Shown: positions 16,344-26,276, numbered from the stretch's first letter. The stretch is DNA of 64,000 bases from Azospirillum thermophilum (GCF_003130795.1 NZ_CP029356.1:456501-520500), one strand, 5' to 3'. Numbers and translations are program-made. Notes: generated from the letters alone by a model not told the origin.

Positions 16344-16982
16344 GTGTTCGATTCATTGATTCCGGAGCTGATCGCGCTCGGTCAGGTGGTCTTCATCGAC
16401 CTGGTGCTGGCGGGCGACAACGCGATCGTCGTCGGCATGGCGGCGGCCGGGGTGGCGCGGGCGCAGCGGGCCAAGGTGATCTTCTGGGGCATCGCCTCCG
16501 CGGTGGTGCTGCGCATCCTCTTCGCGCTGGCGACCACCTGGCTGCTCGACATCATCGGCCTGACGCTGGCCGGCGGCATCCTGCTGATGTGGGTGTGCTG
16601 GAAGCTGTTCCGCGAGCTGCGCGCCCAGCACGAGGAGGCGCAGGCCGCCGCCCTGATGGCGGAGGAGGATGGCGGAGGTTCGGCCGAAGGCAGCAAGCCG
16701 GTCGGCACCGCGGTGTGGGAGGTGATCGTCGCCGACGTGTCCATGTCGCTGGACAATGTGCTGGCGGTCGCCGGCGCGGCGCGGGAGCATCCCTGGGTGC
16801 TGGCGCTGGGACTGCTGATGTCGGTGGCGCTGATGGGCGCCGCGGCCAGCGTGATCGCGCGGCTGCTGAACCGCTTCCACTGGATCGCCTACATCGGTCT
16901 CGCCATCATCGCCTATGTCGCGCTGAACATGATCTGGCGCGGCAGCCTGGAGATCCTGTCGGCCGCAGCCGCCTTCTACTGA
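16344..16982 (+). CDS. TerC/YjbE-family integral membrane protein
   Basis: TerC family, 212 residues with about seven hydrophobic segments. Acidic membrane motifs are present: LAGDNAIVVGMAA at about 22-34 and SMSLDNVLAVAGAA at about 133-146, the metal-binding signatures associated with Mn or Ca export in related proteins. A hydrophilic, Ala/Glu-rich loop separates the two halves. The start is a GTG at 16344, chosen because the family begins directly before the first helix; no ATG fits as well. Function is probably metal ion homeostasis at the inner membrane. Confidence 0.85.
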   Translation: MFDSLIPELIALGQVVFIDLVLAGDNAIVVGMAAAGVARAQRAKVIFWGIASAVVLRILFALATTWLLDIIGLTLAGGILLMWVCWKLFRELRAQHEEAQAAALMAEEDGGGSAEGSKPVGTAVWEVIVADVSMSLDNVLAVAGAAREHPWVLALGLLMSVALMGAAASVIARLLNRFHWIAYIGLAIIAYVALNMIWRGSLEILSAAAAFY

Positions 16983-17074
16983 CGGATACCGCAGGCAAGT
17001 CCTGGGCTGCGGCGGCGGAACCTTCGCTGCGTCGCCGTGTTGCTTGCCGGCAGCCTCAACAGAGGAACGCCGGC

Positions 17075-17857
17075 ATGAGCAGCAGCACCGACACCTCTCA
17101 CGACCCCTCCGCAGCCGCCGGCTCGGCGCGTGGCCGCCGCCGGCCGGAAGACATCGAGCAGGACATCCGCGCGATCCGCTCGCGCATGGACCATGTGCTG
17201 GACGAGATCGAGTACCGCCTCTCGCCGGGACAGCTTTCCGGCGGCGCGATCGAGGTGGCGCGCGACGTCGTTCAGGGCAATCCGACGCGTATCGCCCGCG
17301 CCATCCGCGGCAACCCGCTGCCCGTCGCGTTGATCGGCATCGGCGCGTTGTGGCTGGCCTGGGCGATCTCCCGCACGCCGCCGCTGGTGACCGGCGCTCC
17401 GCCCGAAGCGCTGCAGGACCCGGTCTCCCCGCAGCGGGCGCGCATCCTCCTGGTCGGGCTGGCCGGCGCCTGCCGCCAGGGGGCCGAGCGTTTCCGCCAG
17501 GCCGACCTGCGGCTGGCCGACACCGACCTGTCGCCCCGCCTGTCCCAGGTGGCGACCCAGCTCGAACGCAGCGCCCTCGCGCTGGAGGAGGAGCTGTACC
17601 GCCTGGGCGGCCAGACCGAGCCGGACGCCCCGGTGCACCCGGTCTGGCACGACTTCGCCCGCGAGCCCGAGGGCGGCCGGTCGCGCACCCTGACCCTCGC
17701 CGGTCTCGAATCCGGCCTCGACGGCACGCTGCAGCAGTTCCGCGAGGTGCTGCACGAGCCCTTGCCGGAAGACCTGCGCGTCGTCGTCGGCACGCATTTC
17801 CACGACATCGAGATGGTGCGCTACCGCGTCGGCGCCCTGCGCGAAGCTCTGGCGTAA
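17075..17857 (+). CDS. DUF3618 domain-containing membrane protein
   Basis: 260 residues. The DUF3618 signature is at residues 25-60: RRPEDIEQDIRAIRSRMDHV followed by LDEIEYRLSPGQL. A membrane segment follows at about 87-104 (PVALIGIGALWLAWAI). The remaining 150 residues are cytoplasmic-looking and partly helical. DUF3618 proteins are usually found beside membrane proteins of the phage-holin-like Phage_holin_3_6 and YihY groups (established association). Here a YihY/BrkB gene follows 10 bases downstream, which supports a shared transcript and membrane role. AGAGGAA precedes the ATG. Confidence 0.85.
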   Translation: MSSSTDTSHDPSAAAGSARGRRRPEDIEQDIRAIRSRMDHVLDEIEYRLSPGQLSGGAIEVARDVVQGNPTRIARAIRGNPLPVALIGIGALWLAWAISRTPPLVTGAPPEALQDPVSPQRARILLVGLAGACRQGAERFRQADLRLADTDLSPRLSQVATQLERSALALEEELYRLGGQTEPDAPVHPVWHDFAREPEGGRSRTLTLAGLESGLDGTLQQFREVLHEPLPEDLRVVVGTHFHDIEMVRYRVGALREALA

Positions 17858-17867
17858 GGGTGGGCCG

Positions 17868-18874
17868 ATGCTGGGGTTGAGCCGCCGTCACCATTACCAG
17901 TACCCCCGCATTTCCACCCAGGGACGCGGCCGGACCGCCGAGCGGCCGGGCGACATTCCTTCCAAAGGCTGGAAGGACATCCTCTGGCGCACCTACGAGG
18001 AGCAGAGCAAGGACAACATCTCCATCGTCGCGGCGGGGTGGCCTATTATGCCCTGCTGGCCCTGTTCCCGGCCATTGCGGCGCTGGTGTCCATCTACGGC
18101 CTCGTCGCCAACCCGGCGGGGGTGGAACAGCAGCTCCAGCAATGGGCCGGCCTGCTGCCGCAGCAGGTCATCGACATCGTGCGCGACCAGACCCAGAAGG
18201 TGGCGAGCGCGCCGCCGCAGGGGCTGGGGCTGGGCGTGCTGATCGGCCTGCTGCTGACGCTGTGGAGCGCCTCGCGCGGGACCAACTCGCTGATCACCGC
18301 CCTGAACATCGCCTATGGCGAGGAGGACCGGCGGAGCTTCGTCTGGCTCGCCATCCTGTCGCTCGCCATGACGGTCGCGGGGCTGCTGTTCATCATCGTG
18401 ACGCTCGGCCTGATCGTCGCGGTTCCCGCCGCGATCGCCATCGTCGGGCTGGAGGATACGGTGATCGGCTGGGTCGCCCGGCTGGCGCGCTGGCCGATCC
18501 TGGCGGTGGCCATCATCCTCGGGCTGGCGGCGCTCTACCGCTACGCTCCCGACCGGCGCGAGCCGAAATGGCGCTGGGTCTCCTGGGGATCGGTGATCGC
18601 CACCCTGGTCTGGCTGCTGGGCTCGGTCGGCTTCTCGCTCTACGTCTCGTATTTCGGCAGCTACAACGAGACCTATGGTTCGGTCGGCGCCGTCGTCGTC
18701 CTGCTGCTGTGGTTCAACCTGACGGCCTACGTCATCCTGCTGGGGGCCGAGCTGAACGCCGAGATCGAGCACCAGACGGCGCGCGACACCACCGACAGCG
18801 GGCGCGGCGAACGGCCGCTCGGCCACCGCGACGCCTATGTCGCCGACACGGTGGGCCGCCGGATGGGGAAATGA
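17868..18874 (+). pseudogene. YihY/BrkB-family membrane protein, split by a one-base frameshift
   Basis: The gene begins at the ATG 17868 and reads ...KDNISIVAAG, then shifts out of frame at 18035-18038 (GGGG). Adding one G would give VAAGVAYYALLALFPAIAAL, the normal BrkB motif, and the downstream frame continues intact to 18874 (total about 335 residues with six membrane segments and an acidic/basic tail). Thus one base is missing in a G run. It may be a true mutation, a phase-variable tract or an assembly error. The downstream part alone lacks the N-terminal amphipathic region. It follows the DUF3618 gene by 10 bases. Confidence 0.85.
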
Positions 18875-18890
18875 CCGGCGGCGGTCCGGG

Positions 18891-19850
18891 TCAGCCCCCG
18901 CCGCAGCTCCGCACCGCCTCGCCGATGCTCTGCCGCCCGGGGCCGTCCAGCCGGTCGGCCAGGAAGGCCTCCCACTGGCCGGCGCGGGTCAGCTCGCGCT
19001 GGACGCAGCGGCAGTTCGCCTGACACTGGTCCAGCCCGCCGCCGGACTGGGTGCAGGCCGCGATGCAGGAGGCATGGAACTCCCGCACCGTCGCGGGCTC
19101 CGTCCCGACCGCCTGAGCGGCCAGCCAGAACAGGCCGAACAGGACCGGCTGGTGCACGAGATAGACAGAGAGGCTGTGACGCCCGCCCCAGGCCAGCGCC
19201 CGGCCGATGCCGCCCGCCGGCGCTTCCCCGCGGCCGATCCCCGGCCAGAGCCGGGCCAGCGCGATGCCGGCCAGCACGCCGGAAAACCATGGGAACAGCG
19301 GCACATAGTCGTTGGAGTTGGGCGGGACGGTCGCCATGCCGACCCAGATCAGCCAGGGCTGGTCGAAGGCCGGGAAGGACAGCGTATCGCCAACCAGCCC
19401 GACCGCGAGCGCCGCCGCCAGCGTCACCAGCCCCGGCAGCCGGACGAAGACCAGCCCCAGGATGCTGGCGACCGCCAGATGGTGCAGCACGCCGAAGAAG
19501 ATCGGGCTGTCCGGGAACAGCAGGTAGGAGGACAGCGAGACCGCCACCGCCGCCGCCGCCAGCATCGCCAGCCGGCGCAGGAAGCGCAGCGGGTCCAGAC
19601 CGCCGCGGCTGGCCAGCACGAGGCTGACGCCGGCCAGCAGCAGGAAGCTCGACAGGATGACGGTGCGGGCGGCCAGCCACAGCGGGTCGCCCAGCAGGTC
19701 GAAGGACGCCAGGCCGAGGAAGGTGGCGTTCCAGGACCCGTGATAGAGCGCCATGGCGACCAGCGCCACGCCGCGCGCCACGTCGATCAGCGGCCGGCGC
19801 TGCCGCGGGCTCTCGGCCGGTGCCTTGACCGGAGAGGCGGCGGTGATCAC
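18891..19850 (-). CDS. DUF1624 heparan-alpha-glucosaminide N-acetyltransferase-like membrane protein
   Basis: 319 residues with about eight hydrophobic helices. The motif RRPLIDVARGVALVAMALYH at residues 18-37 is the typical start of the DUF1624/HGSNAT group, and GRHSLSVYLVHQPVLFG near 225-241 is the matching C-terminal element shared with acyltransferase-3 proteins. The last 75 residues are Cys-rich (HASCIAAC, DQCQANCRC) and would face the periplasm, where disulfides could form. It starts with a GTG that overlaps the lysA stop codon by 4 bases, so translation is coupled to lysA. The acyl acceptor is unknown. Confidence 0.8.
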   Translation of the reverse strand: MITAASPVKAPAESPRQRRPLIDVARGVALVAMALYHGSWNATFLGLASFDLLGDPLWLAARTVILSSFLLLAGVSLVLASRGGLDPLRFLRRLAMLAAAAVAVSLSSYLLFPDSPIFFGVLHHLAVASILGLVFVRLPGLVTLAAALAVGLVGDTLSFPAFDQPWLIWVGMATVPPNSNDYVPLFPWFSGVLAGIALARLWPGIGRGEAPAGGIGRALAWGGRHSLSVYLVHQPVLFGLFWLAAQAVGTEPATVREFHASCIAACTQSGGGLDQCQANCRCVQRELTRAGQWEAFLADRLDGPGRQSIGEAVRSCGGG

Positions 19851-21121
19851 AGCCAGTCCGGCATCCGCTCCGCCGCCAGCATCTCCTCCACCGTCGGGCG
19901 CGGCCGGATGACGGAGAAGCGCTCGCCGTTCACCAGCACCTCGGGCACCAGCGGGCGGGTGTTGTAGCTGGAGGACATCACCGCGCCGTAGGCGCCGGCC
20001 GACAGGAAGGCGACGAGGTCGTCGTCGCGCAGCGGCGGCAGCGGACGCTGCACGGCGAAGGTGTCGCCGCTCTCGCAGACCGGGCCGACCACGTCGTAGG
20101 GCTGCTCCACCGCGCCCGCCTCCGGCTCCGCCACCGGGACGATGCCGTGATAGGCCTCATACAGGGACGGGCGGATCAGGTCGTTCATCGCCGCGTCGAC
20201 GATGGCGAAGCGGCGGTGCAGCCCCTGCTTCACGTAGATGACCTTGCTGACCAGGATGCCGGCATTGCCGACCAGCGAGCGCCCCGGTTCCAGCGTGATG
20301 CGGCAGCCGAGGTTGCCGGTGATGGAGCGGACCATCGCGGCGTAGTCGGCGAGGTCGGGCGGCCGTTCGCTCTTGTAGGTGATGCCGAGGCCGCCGCCGA
20401 GGTCGAGCCGCTGGATGTCGTGCCCGTCGGCGCGGAGCTGGTGCAGCAGGGCGGCCACCCGCTCGTAGGCCGCGCGGAAGGGGGCGAGGTCGGTGAGCTG
20501 CGAGCCGATATGCACCGCGATTCCCACCGGCTTGATGCCCGGCAGGGCCGCCGCGCGGTTGTAGACCTCGCGGGCATGGTCGTAGTCGATGCCGAACTTG
20601 TTCTCCTTCTTGCCCGTCGCGATCTTGGCATGGGTCTTGGCGTCGACGTCCGGGTTGACGCGGAAGGCGACCGGAGCCACCACGCCCATGGAGTCGGCGA
20701 CCTCGCTCAGCGCCTCCAGCTCCGGGATGGATTCGACGTTGAGCTGGTGGATTCCGGCCTCCAGCGCGGCGCGCATCTCCTCGCGGGTCTTGCCGACGCC
20801 GGAGAAGACGATGCGCTCCGCCGGGATGCCGGCCGCCAGCGCCCGCTTCATCTCGCCGACCGACACGACGTCGCCGCCGGCCCCCAGCCGTGCGAAGGTG
20901 CGGATGACGGCGAGATTGGAGTTCGCCTTCAGCGCATAGCATACCCCGGCATCCTGCCCGGCGAAGGCGCCGGCATAGGCGCTGTAATGGGCCTCCAGCG
21001 CCGCCGTGGAGTAGAGGTAGAAGGGGGTCCCGACCTCGCGGGCGACCGCGGCGAGCGAAACGGACTCGGCGTGCAGGACGCCGTAGCGGTAGGCGAAGAC
21101 GCTCATCGGCGGGCTGCTCAT
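19847..21121 (-). CDS. lysA: Diaminopimelate decarboxylase
   Basis: PLP enzyme for the last step of lysine synthesis, 424 residues. It has the fold-III barrel with the PLP-binding Lys in CYALKANSN (about 63-71), HIGSQLTDL with the conserved His (about 201-209), the GGGLGI phosphate loop (about 245-250), EPGRSLVGNAG (about 284-294) and the CESGDTFA motif with the active-site Cys from the partner subunit (about 355). It overlaps the lptM stop (ATGA at 21118-21121) and the following acyltransferase start (GTGA), forming a tightly coupled operon with argH. Confidence 0.96.
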   Translation of the reverse strand: MSSPPMSVFAYRYGVLHAESVSLAAVAREVGTPFYLYSTAALEAHYSAYAGAFAGQDAGVCYALKANSNLAVIRTFARLGAGGDVVSVGEMKRALAAGIPAERIVFSGVGKTREEMRAALEAGIHQLNVESIPELEALSEVADSMGVVAPVAFRVNPDVDAKTHAKIATGKKENKFGIDYDHAREVYNRAAALPGIKPVGIAVHIGSQLTDLAPFRAAYERVAALLHQLRADGHDIQRLDLGGGLGITYKSERPPDLADYAAMVRSITGNLGCRITLEPGRSLVGNAGILVSKVIYVKQGLHRRFAIVDAAMNDLIRPSLYEAYHGIVPVAEPEAGAVEQPYDVVGPVCESGDTFAVQRPLPPLRDDDLVAFLSAGAYGAVMSSSYNTRPLVPEVLVNGERFSVIRPRPTVEEMLAAERMPDWL

Positions 21122-21318
21122 GGGAACGTGAAACCGCTGTCGGGCTGGCCGGGCTTGGGATCGGTGGAGGGCAGGGGGTATTTCCGCGGATAGGGATCGA
21201 CCTGCCCCTCGGGGCGCGGGTAATCGACCAGCCCCGGCTTCTTGCCGCAGCCGGCGAGCGCCAGCGATGCGGCGAGCGCCAGCAGCGCGAGGGCGGCGGG
21301 GCGGCGGATGCGGGTCAT
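21118..21318 (-). CDS. lptM: Small lipoprotein, LptM-like
   Basis: 66 residues. A lipoprotein signal ends in the lipobox LAGC with Cys24, followed by GKKPGLVDYP, the pattern of LptM/YifL (C-G-x-K-G-P-L-x-x-P). In enterobacteria LptM helps LptD mature in the outer membrane (established knowledge); the same role is inferred. The gene lies 8 bases after argH and overlaps lysA by 4 bases, a location typical of this lipoprotein in alphaproteobacteria. The Pro-rich C-terminal half is characteristic of the alphaproteobacterial version. Confidence 0.8.
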   Translation of the reverse strand: MTRIRRPAALALLALAASLALAGCGKKPGLVDYPRPEGQVDPYPRKYPLPSTDPKPGQPDSGFTFP

Positions 21319-21326
21319 GCGGGGGC

Positions 21327-22757
21327 TCACAGGAAACGCTCCCGGGCGACCTTCACCGCCTCGCGGACGCGGTCGGGCGCCGGGCCGCCGTAGCTCGACC
21401 GGCTGTTCAGCGAGGATTCGATGCTCAGCGCCGGATAGACCGCCTCGCTGATGCGCGGCTCGATCGACTGCAGCTCGGCCAGCGACAGGTCGGTCAGCCC
21501 GACGCGCTTCTCCTCGGCCATCTTCACGGCGCGGCCGGTGATGTGGTGCGCCTCGCGGAAGGGGATGCCCAGCTCGCGCACCAGCCAGTCGGCGAGGTCG
21601 GTGGCGTTGAGGAAGCCGCGCGCCGTCGCCTCGCGCATCGCCTCGCGGTTCGGCTCCATGTCGCGGACCATGCCCTCCATGGCGGCGATGCACAGGCCAA
21701 GCGTGTCGTCGGCCTCGAACACCGGCTCCTTGTCCTCCTGCATGTCCTTGGAATAGGCCAGCGGTAGGCCCTTCATGGCGATCAGCAGGCTGTTCAGCAT
21801 GCCGATGACCCGGCCGGCCTTGGCCCGCACCAGCTCCGCCGCGTCGGGGTTCTTCTTCTGCGGCATGATGGACGAGCCGGTGGTGAAGGCGTCCGACAGC
21901 CGGATGAAGCGGAACTGGACCGAGCACCACAGCACGATCTCTTCGGCGAAGCGCGACAGGTGCACCGCGCAGATCGAGGCGGCCGCCAGATACTCCAGCG
22001 CGAAGTCGCGGTCGGAGACGGCGTCCAGCGAGTTGGCGGTCGGGCGGTTGAAGCCCAGCGCCTCGGCCGTCATGAAGCGGTCGATGGGGTAGGGGGTGCC
22101 GGCCAGCGCCGCCGAGCCCAGCGGGCACTCGTTCAGGCGGGCGCGGGCGTCGGTCAGCCGGCCGCGGTCGCGCCCGAACATCTCGACATACGCCAGCAGA
22201 TGGTGGCCGAAGGTGACCGGCTGCGCCGCCTGCAGGTGGGTGAAGCCCGGCATCAGCGTGTCGGCATGCTGCTCCGCCAGGTCGATCAGGGCGGTCTGCA
22301 GCGCCTTCAGCCCGGCGTCGGCGCGGTCGATGGCGTCGCGCACCCACAGCTTGAAGTCCGTCGCCACCTGGTCGTTGCGCGAGCGGGCGGTGTGCAGGCG
22401 CTTGGCCGGCTCCCCGATCAGCTCGGCCAGCCGGGCCTCCACATTCATGTGGATGTCCTCCAGCTCGACCTTGAACTCGAAGCGGCCGGAGTCGATTTCT
22501 TCCTTCACGCGGTCCAGACCGTCGCGGATCGCGTCGGCGTCCGCTTGGCTGATGATGCCCTGCCGTGCCAGCATGGCGGCATGCGCCTTCGACCCGGCGA
22601 TGTCCTGGTCGGCGAGGCGCTTGTCGAAGCCGATGGAGGCGTTGATCTTCTCCATGATGGCGGCGGGGCCGCTGGCGAAACGGCCGCCCCACATCTGGCT
22701 GGCGGCAGAAGCGTCCTTGGCGGCGTCCGGGGCGTGCTTGGTCTGTTCGGCGCTCAT
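21327..22757 (-). CDS. argH: Argininosuccinate lyase
   Basis: Cleaves argininosuccinate to arginine and fumarate, 476 residues. The fumarase/aspartase signature [12 protein letters not shown] is at about 292-303 and holds the catalytic Ser. Other family elements are MWGGRF (about 23-28), [12 protein letters not shown] (about 123-134) and [16 protein letters not shown] (about 170-185, with the general His). First gene of the leftward operon argH-lptM-lysA-DUF1624. The divergent TlpA-like gene begins 39 bases upstream, so the two promoters share a very short region. Confidence 0.97.
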   Translation of the reverse strand: MSAEQTKHAPDAAKDASAASQMWGGRFASGPAAIMEKINASIGFDKRLADQDIAGSKAHAAMLARQGIISQADADAIRDGLDRVKEEIDSGRFEFKVELEDIHMNVEARLAELIGEPAKRLHTARSRNDQVATDFKLWVRDAIDRADAGLKALQTALIDLAEQHADTLMPGFTHLQAAQPVTFGHHLLAYVEMFGRDRGRLTDARARLNECPLGSAALAGTPYPIDRFMTAEALGFNRPTANSLDAVSDRDFALEYLAAASICAVHLSRFAEEIVLWCSVQFRFIRLSDAFTTGSSIMPQKKNPDAAELVRAKAGRVIGMLNSLLIAMKGLPLAYSKDMQEDKEPVFEADDTLGLCIAAMEGMVRDMEPNREAMREATARGFLNATDLADWLVRELGIPFREAHHITGRAVKMAEEKRVGLTDLSLAELQSIEPRISEAVYPALSIESSLNSRSSYGGPAPDRVREAVKVARERFL

Positions 22758-22796
22758 TTCGGGGCGGATTTCGGGTAGGGAGCGGAGAGCGTGAGT

Positions 22797-23441
22797 ATGC
22801 GGACTTTGGCGGCCACCGCAATGCTTTGTGTGGGTCTGGCAGGGGTCGGTTTATGGACTGCCTTCGCGCGTCCGGCCGGCCCGGAGATCCTGCGGCTCGA
22901 CCAGCCGGCGGGCGGGGCGGCGACGCCGGCGGCGGGGCTGGAGAAGTTCCGCGGGGCGGAGGCGCCCAAGCCGGTCCCGCCGCTGACCTTCGTGGACGGC
23001 GACGGCCGGCGGGCCGACCTTGCCGACTTCAGGGGGCGGCTGGTGCTGCTGAACCTCTGGGCCACCTGGTGCGGTCCCTGCGTCAAGGAGATGCCGTCGC
23101 TCGACCGGCTGCAGGCGCAGCTCGGCGGCGATGCCTTCCAGGTGGTCGCCCTGTCGCTCGACCGCGGCGGGCGCGACGTGGTGGCGCCCTTCTACGAGCG
23201 CACCGGCGTGAAGAACCTGTCGCTGTTCCTCGACCCGGCGAGCGGCGCCATGCAGACGCTGGGCCTGCGCGGCCTGCCGACGACGCTGCTGGTCGACCAG
23301 GAGGGGCGGGAGCTCGGCCGCGTCGAGGGGGCGGTGGAGTGGGACTCCCCGGCCGTCACGGCCTTCCTGAAGAAGCACATGGGCGGTAGTGGCGGTGCGC
23401 CGCAGGGGCGCGGACCGGCTGTGGTCAAGACCGGCGGGTGA
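22797..23441 (+). CDS. TlpA-like membrane-anchored thioredoxin
   Basis: Periplasmic thiol-disulfide reductase tethered by one N-terminal helix (residues 3-22). The 214-residue protein has the thioredoxin fold with active site ATWCGPC in [19 protein letters not shown] (about 87-105) and the cis-Pro in [10 protein letters not shown] (about 160-169). This is the TlpA/ResA type that supplies electrons for cytochrome maturation or oxidase assembly. The ATG at 22797 is preferred because GGAGA is 8 bases upstream; GTG at 22791 would overlap it. Divergent from argH. Confidence 0.9.
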   Translation: MRTLAATAMLCVGLAGVGLWTAFARPAGPEILRLDQPAGGAATPAAGLEKFRGAEAPKPVPPLTFVDGDGRRADLADFRGRLVLLNLWATWCGPCVKEMPSLDRLQAQLGGDAFQVVALSLDRGGRDVVAPFYERTGVKNLSLFLDPASGAMQTLGLRGLPTTLLVDQEGRELGRVEGAVEWDSPAVTAFLKKHMGGSGGAPQGRGPAVVKTGG

Positions 23442-23456
23442 GGAAGCCCGCTCACT

Positions 23457-23496
23457 GAAAAGAAAAAGCCCCTCCTCCCTGGGGAAGAGGGGCTTT
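23457..23496 (-). terminator. Terminator between convergent tlpA-like and hbd genes
   Basis: A 10-bp stem AAAGCCCCTC (23465-23474) with GAGGGGCTTT (23487-23496). On the minus strand it runs into TTTTTCTTTT, so it is a strong terminator for the hbd transcript; on the plus strand the T run is weaker, giving partial bidirectional use. Confidence 0.85.
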
Positions 23497-23509
23497 CCGG
23501 AAAGAAACC

Positions 23510-24388
23510 TTACCGGGTCGGGACCGGCGGGTTCTTCGAATAGTCGTAGAAGCCGCGGCCGACCTTGCGGCCGACCCAGCCTGCCTCGACATACTTCACC
23601 AGCAGCGGGCAGGGGCGGTACTTGCTGTCGGCGAGGCCTTCGTAGAGGACCTGCATGACGGCGAGGCAGGTGTCCAGGCCGATGAAGTCGGCCAGCTCCA
23701 GCGGGCCCATCGGGTGGTTGGCACCCAGCTTCAGCGCCGTGTCGATCGCCTCGACGCCGCCCACGCCCTCATACAGGGTGTAGACCGCCTCGTTGATCAT
23801 CGGCAGCAGGATGCGGTTGACGATGAAGGCCGGGAAATCCTCGGCGACCGCAGCGGTCTTGCCGATCCTGGCGGTCAGCTCGCGGACGGCCTCGAAGGTC
23901 TCCTCGTCGGTCGCGATGCCGCGGATCAGCTCGACGAGCTGCATCACCGGCACCGGGTTCATGAAGTGCATGCCCATGAACTTGGCCGGACGGTCGGTCG
24001 AGGCGGCCAGGCGGGTGATGGAGATCGACGAGGTGTTGGTGGCGACCAGCGCCTCGGGCTTCAGGTTCGGAACGAGCTTCTTGAAGATGTCGCGCTTCAG
24101 GTTCTCGTTCTCGGTCGCCGCCTCGATCACCAGGTCGGCGTCGCCGAAGACCGACAGGTCGGTGCCGGTGGAGATGCGGCTCAGCGTGGCGGCCTTCTCC
24201 TCCTCGCTCAGCTTGCCCTTCTGGACCTGACGGTCGAGGTTCTTGGCGATGTTGGCGAGGGACTTCTGCAGCACCTCCTCGCTGATGTCCGACACGATCA
24301 CGTCGTAGCCGGACTGGGCGCAGACATGCGCGATGCCGCTGCCCATCTGGCCGGCACCGATGACGCCAATCTTCTTGATCTCAGGCAT
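23510..24388 (-). CDS. hbd: 3-hydroxybutyryl-CoA dehydrogenase
   Basis: NAD(P)-dependent 3-hydroxyacyl-CoA dehydrogenase of the short, single-function type (292 residues). The Rossmann motif GVIGAGQMGSGIAHV is at residues 6-20; the catalytic His-Glu pair lies in MGMHFMNPVPVMQLVELIRG (about 134-153), and NRILLPMINEAV is the conserved start of the C-terminal dimer domain. It follows etfA on the same strand 44 bases downstream, a common arrangement linking beta-oxidation or polyhydroxybutyrate metabolism with electron transfer flavoprotein. A TTG-initiated extension to 24403 is possible but less likely. Confidence 0.93.
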   Translation of the reverse strand: MPEIKKIGVIGAGQMGSGIAHVCAQSGYDVIVSDISEEVLQKSLANIAKNLDRQVQKGKLSEEEKAATLSRISTGTDLSVFGDADLVIEAATENENLKRDIFKKLVPNLKPEALVATNTSSISITRLAASTDRPAKFMGMHFMNPVPVMQLVELIRGIATDEETFEAVRELTARIGKTAAVAEDFPAFIVNRILLPMINEAVYTLYEGVGGVEAIDTALKLGANHPMGPLELADFIGLDTCLAVMQVLYEGLADSKYRPCPLLVKYVEAGWVGRKVGRGFYDYSKNPPVPTR

Positions 24389-24432
24389 TGGAAGTTCCCG
24401 CAATATTTTGTGGAGGAGTATCTATCCGCGCC

Positions 24433-25374
24433 TTACAGGGCCTGCGTCAGCTCCGGCACGGCCTTGAAGAGGTCCGCGACGAGCCCGTAATCGGCGACCT
24501 GGAAGATGGGCGCTTCCTCGTCCTTGTTGATCGCGACGATGACCTTGCTGTCCTTCATGCCGGCGAGGTGCTGGATCGCACCGGAGATGCCGACCGCGAT
24601 GTACAGCTCGGGCGCCACGATCTTGCCGGTTTGCCCGACTTGGTAATCATTGGGCACGAAGCCCGCGTCGACCGCCGCCCGGCTGGCGCCGACCGCCGCC
24701 CCCAGCTTGTCGGCCAGCGCCTCCAGAAGCACGAAGTTCTCGCCCGACTGCATGCCCCGGCCGCCCGACACCACCACCCGCGCCGCCGTCAGCTCCGGAC
24801 GCTCCGACTTCGTCAGCTCCGCCGACACGAAGCGCGACAGACCGGCCGCCACGTCCTGCGCCGCCGCCACGCTCTCGACCGCCGCGGCGCCGCCTTCGCC
24901 GGCCGCCGCCTCGAAGGCGGTGGTGCGCACGGTGACCACCTTCACCGCGTCCGGCGACTGCACCGTCGCGATCGCGTTGCCGGCATAGATCGGCCGCTCG
25001 AAGCTGTCCGCCGACACCACCGCCGTGATGTCCGACACCATCGCCACGTCCAGCAGGGCCGCCACCCGCGGCAGCAGGTTCTTGCCCATCGACGTCGCCG
25101 CCGCCAGCACATGGCCGTAGCCACCCTGGGCAAGCCCCACCACCAGCGGCGCCACCGCCTCGGGAAGCTGGTGGGCATAGGCGCCATCGTCGGCCAGCAG
25201 CACCTTCGCCACACCGGCCACCCTGGCCGCCGCCGCCGCCGCGGCCTGCGCCCCCTGGCCGGCCACCAGCACGTGGATCTCCCCACCAATCTTCCCGGCC
25301 GCCGTCACCGCATGCAGCGTGGCGGGCTTCAGCGTCGCGTTGTCGTGCTCCGCGAGAACAAGAATGCTGGCCAT
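24433..25374 (-). CDS. etfA: Electron transfer flavoprotein, alpha subunit
   Basis: 313 residues, the FAD-carrying subunit that passes electrons from acyl-CoA dehydrogenases to the quinone pool via ETF-quinone oxidoreductase. The C-terminal FAD domain has [14 protein letters not shown] (about 196-209), [23 protein letters not shown] (in two parts, about 225-247) and [11 protein letters not shown] (about 262-272), all ETF-alpha signatures. The start is 2 bases after the etfB stop, so the pair is translationally coupled. An unusual run of alanines ([14 protein letters not shown]) lies near residue 47. Confidence 0.95.
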   Translation of the reverse strand: MASILVLAEHDNATLKPATLHAVTAAGKIGGEIHVLVAGQGAQAAAAAAARVAGVAKVLLADDGAYAHQLPEAVAPLVVGLAQGGYGHVLAAATSMGKNLLPRVAALLDVAMVSDITAVVSADSFERPIYAGNAIATVQSPDAVKVVTVRTTAFEAAAGEGGAAAVESVAAAQDVAAGLSRFVSAELTKSERPELTAARVVVSGGRGMQSGENFVLLEALADKLGAAVGASRAAVDAGFVPNDYQVGQTGKIVAPELYIAVGISGAIQHLAGMKDSKVIVAINKDEEAPIFQVADYGLVADLFKAVPELTQAL

Positions 25375-25376
25375 GG

Positions 25377-26126
25377 TCAGATCACCCGCGCTTCGGTCTT
25401 CAGCTTGTCCACCAGGGCGGCGACGTCCGCCACCTTCACGCCGGCCTTGCGCTTGGCCGGCTCGGCCACCTTGAGCGTCTTCAGCCGCGGCGCCACGTCG
25501 ACGCCCAGGCTGTCGGGCGTCACGGTCTCCAGCGGCTTCTTCTTGGCCTTCATGATGTTGGGCAGCGAGGCGTAGCGCGGCTCGTTCAGCCGCAGGTCGG
25601 CCGTCACCACCGCCGGCAGGGCGAGCTCGACCGTCTCCAGACCGCCGTCGATCTCGCGCGTCACCGTGACCTTGCCCTCGCCGGCCTCCAGCTTGGAGGC
25701 GAAGGTGCCCTGGCCCCAGCCGAGCAGGGCCGCCAGCATCTGGCCGGTCTGGTTGCAGTCGTCGTCGATCGCCTGCTTGCCCAGGATGACGAGCTGCGGG
25801 CCCTCCTTGTCGACCAGCGCCTTCAGCGTCTTGGCCACCGCCAGCGGCTGGGTCTCGGCGTCGGTCTGCACCAGGATGGCCCGGTCGGCCCCCATCGCCA
25901 GCGCCGTGCGCAGCGTCTCCTGCGAGGCCGCAGGACCGATCGACACCGCCACGATCTCGCTCGCCTTGCCCGCCTCCTTCAGACGGACCGCCTCCTCGAC
26001 CGCGATCTCGTCGAACGGGTTCATGCTCATCTTCACGTTGGCGGTCTCAACGCCGGACCCATCCGCCTTCACGCGGATCTTCACGTTGTAGTCCACCACC
26101 CGCTTGACCGGGACCAGAACCTTCAT
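25377..26126 (-). CDS. etfB: Electron transfer flavoprotein, beta subunit
   Basis: 249 residues, the exact usual length for ETF beta, which binds AMP and forms the heterodimer with EtfA. Signatures include [20 protein letters not shown] at the start, [16 protein letters not shown] (about 38-53) and the recognition-loop region [20 protein letters not shown] (about 183-202). The ATG at 26126 was chosen because the family starts there and AAGGTGG lies just upstream; further in-frame codons to 26237 overlap the promoter. First gene of etfB-etfA-hbd. Confidence 0.95.
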   Translation of the reverse strand: MKVLVPVKRVVDYNVKIRVKADGSGVETANVKMSMNPFDEIAVEEAVRLKEAGKASEIVAVSIGPAASQETLRTALAMGADRAILVQTDAETQPLAVAKTLKALVDKEGPQLVILGKQAIDDDCNQTGQMLAALLGWGQGTFASKLEAGEGKVTVTREIDGGLETVELALPAVVTADLRLNEPRYASLPNIMKAKKKPLETVTPDSLGVDVAPRLKTLKVAEPAKRKAGVKVADVAALVDKLKTEARVI

Positions 26127-26208
26127 GACCCACCTTGCTTGCTGTGGCCCTGCCTGCCGGGACATCCGTCCGGCGGACACAGAGACAAATTGCTGTGGTT
26201 GCGAACGG

Positions 26209-26237
26209 ACCATAGGGGCCGCCGTTTCGGCTGTCAA
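26209..26237 (-). promoter_or_regulatory. Sigma-70 promoter of etfB-etfA-hbd
   Basis: Minus strand TTGACA (26232-26237) and TATGGT (26209-26214) with a 17-base spacer. The -35 box is a perfect consensus. The predicted start is about 75 bases before the etfB ATG. Confidence 0.75.
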
Positions 26238-26276
26238 TGTCGCCCAAGCTCAAGGCAAATGCCGGATATCCGGCCT

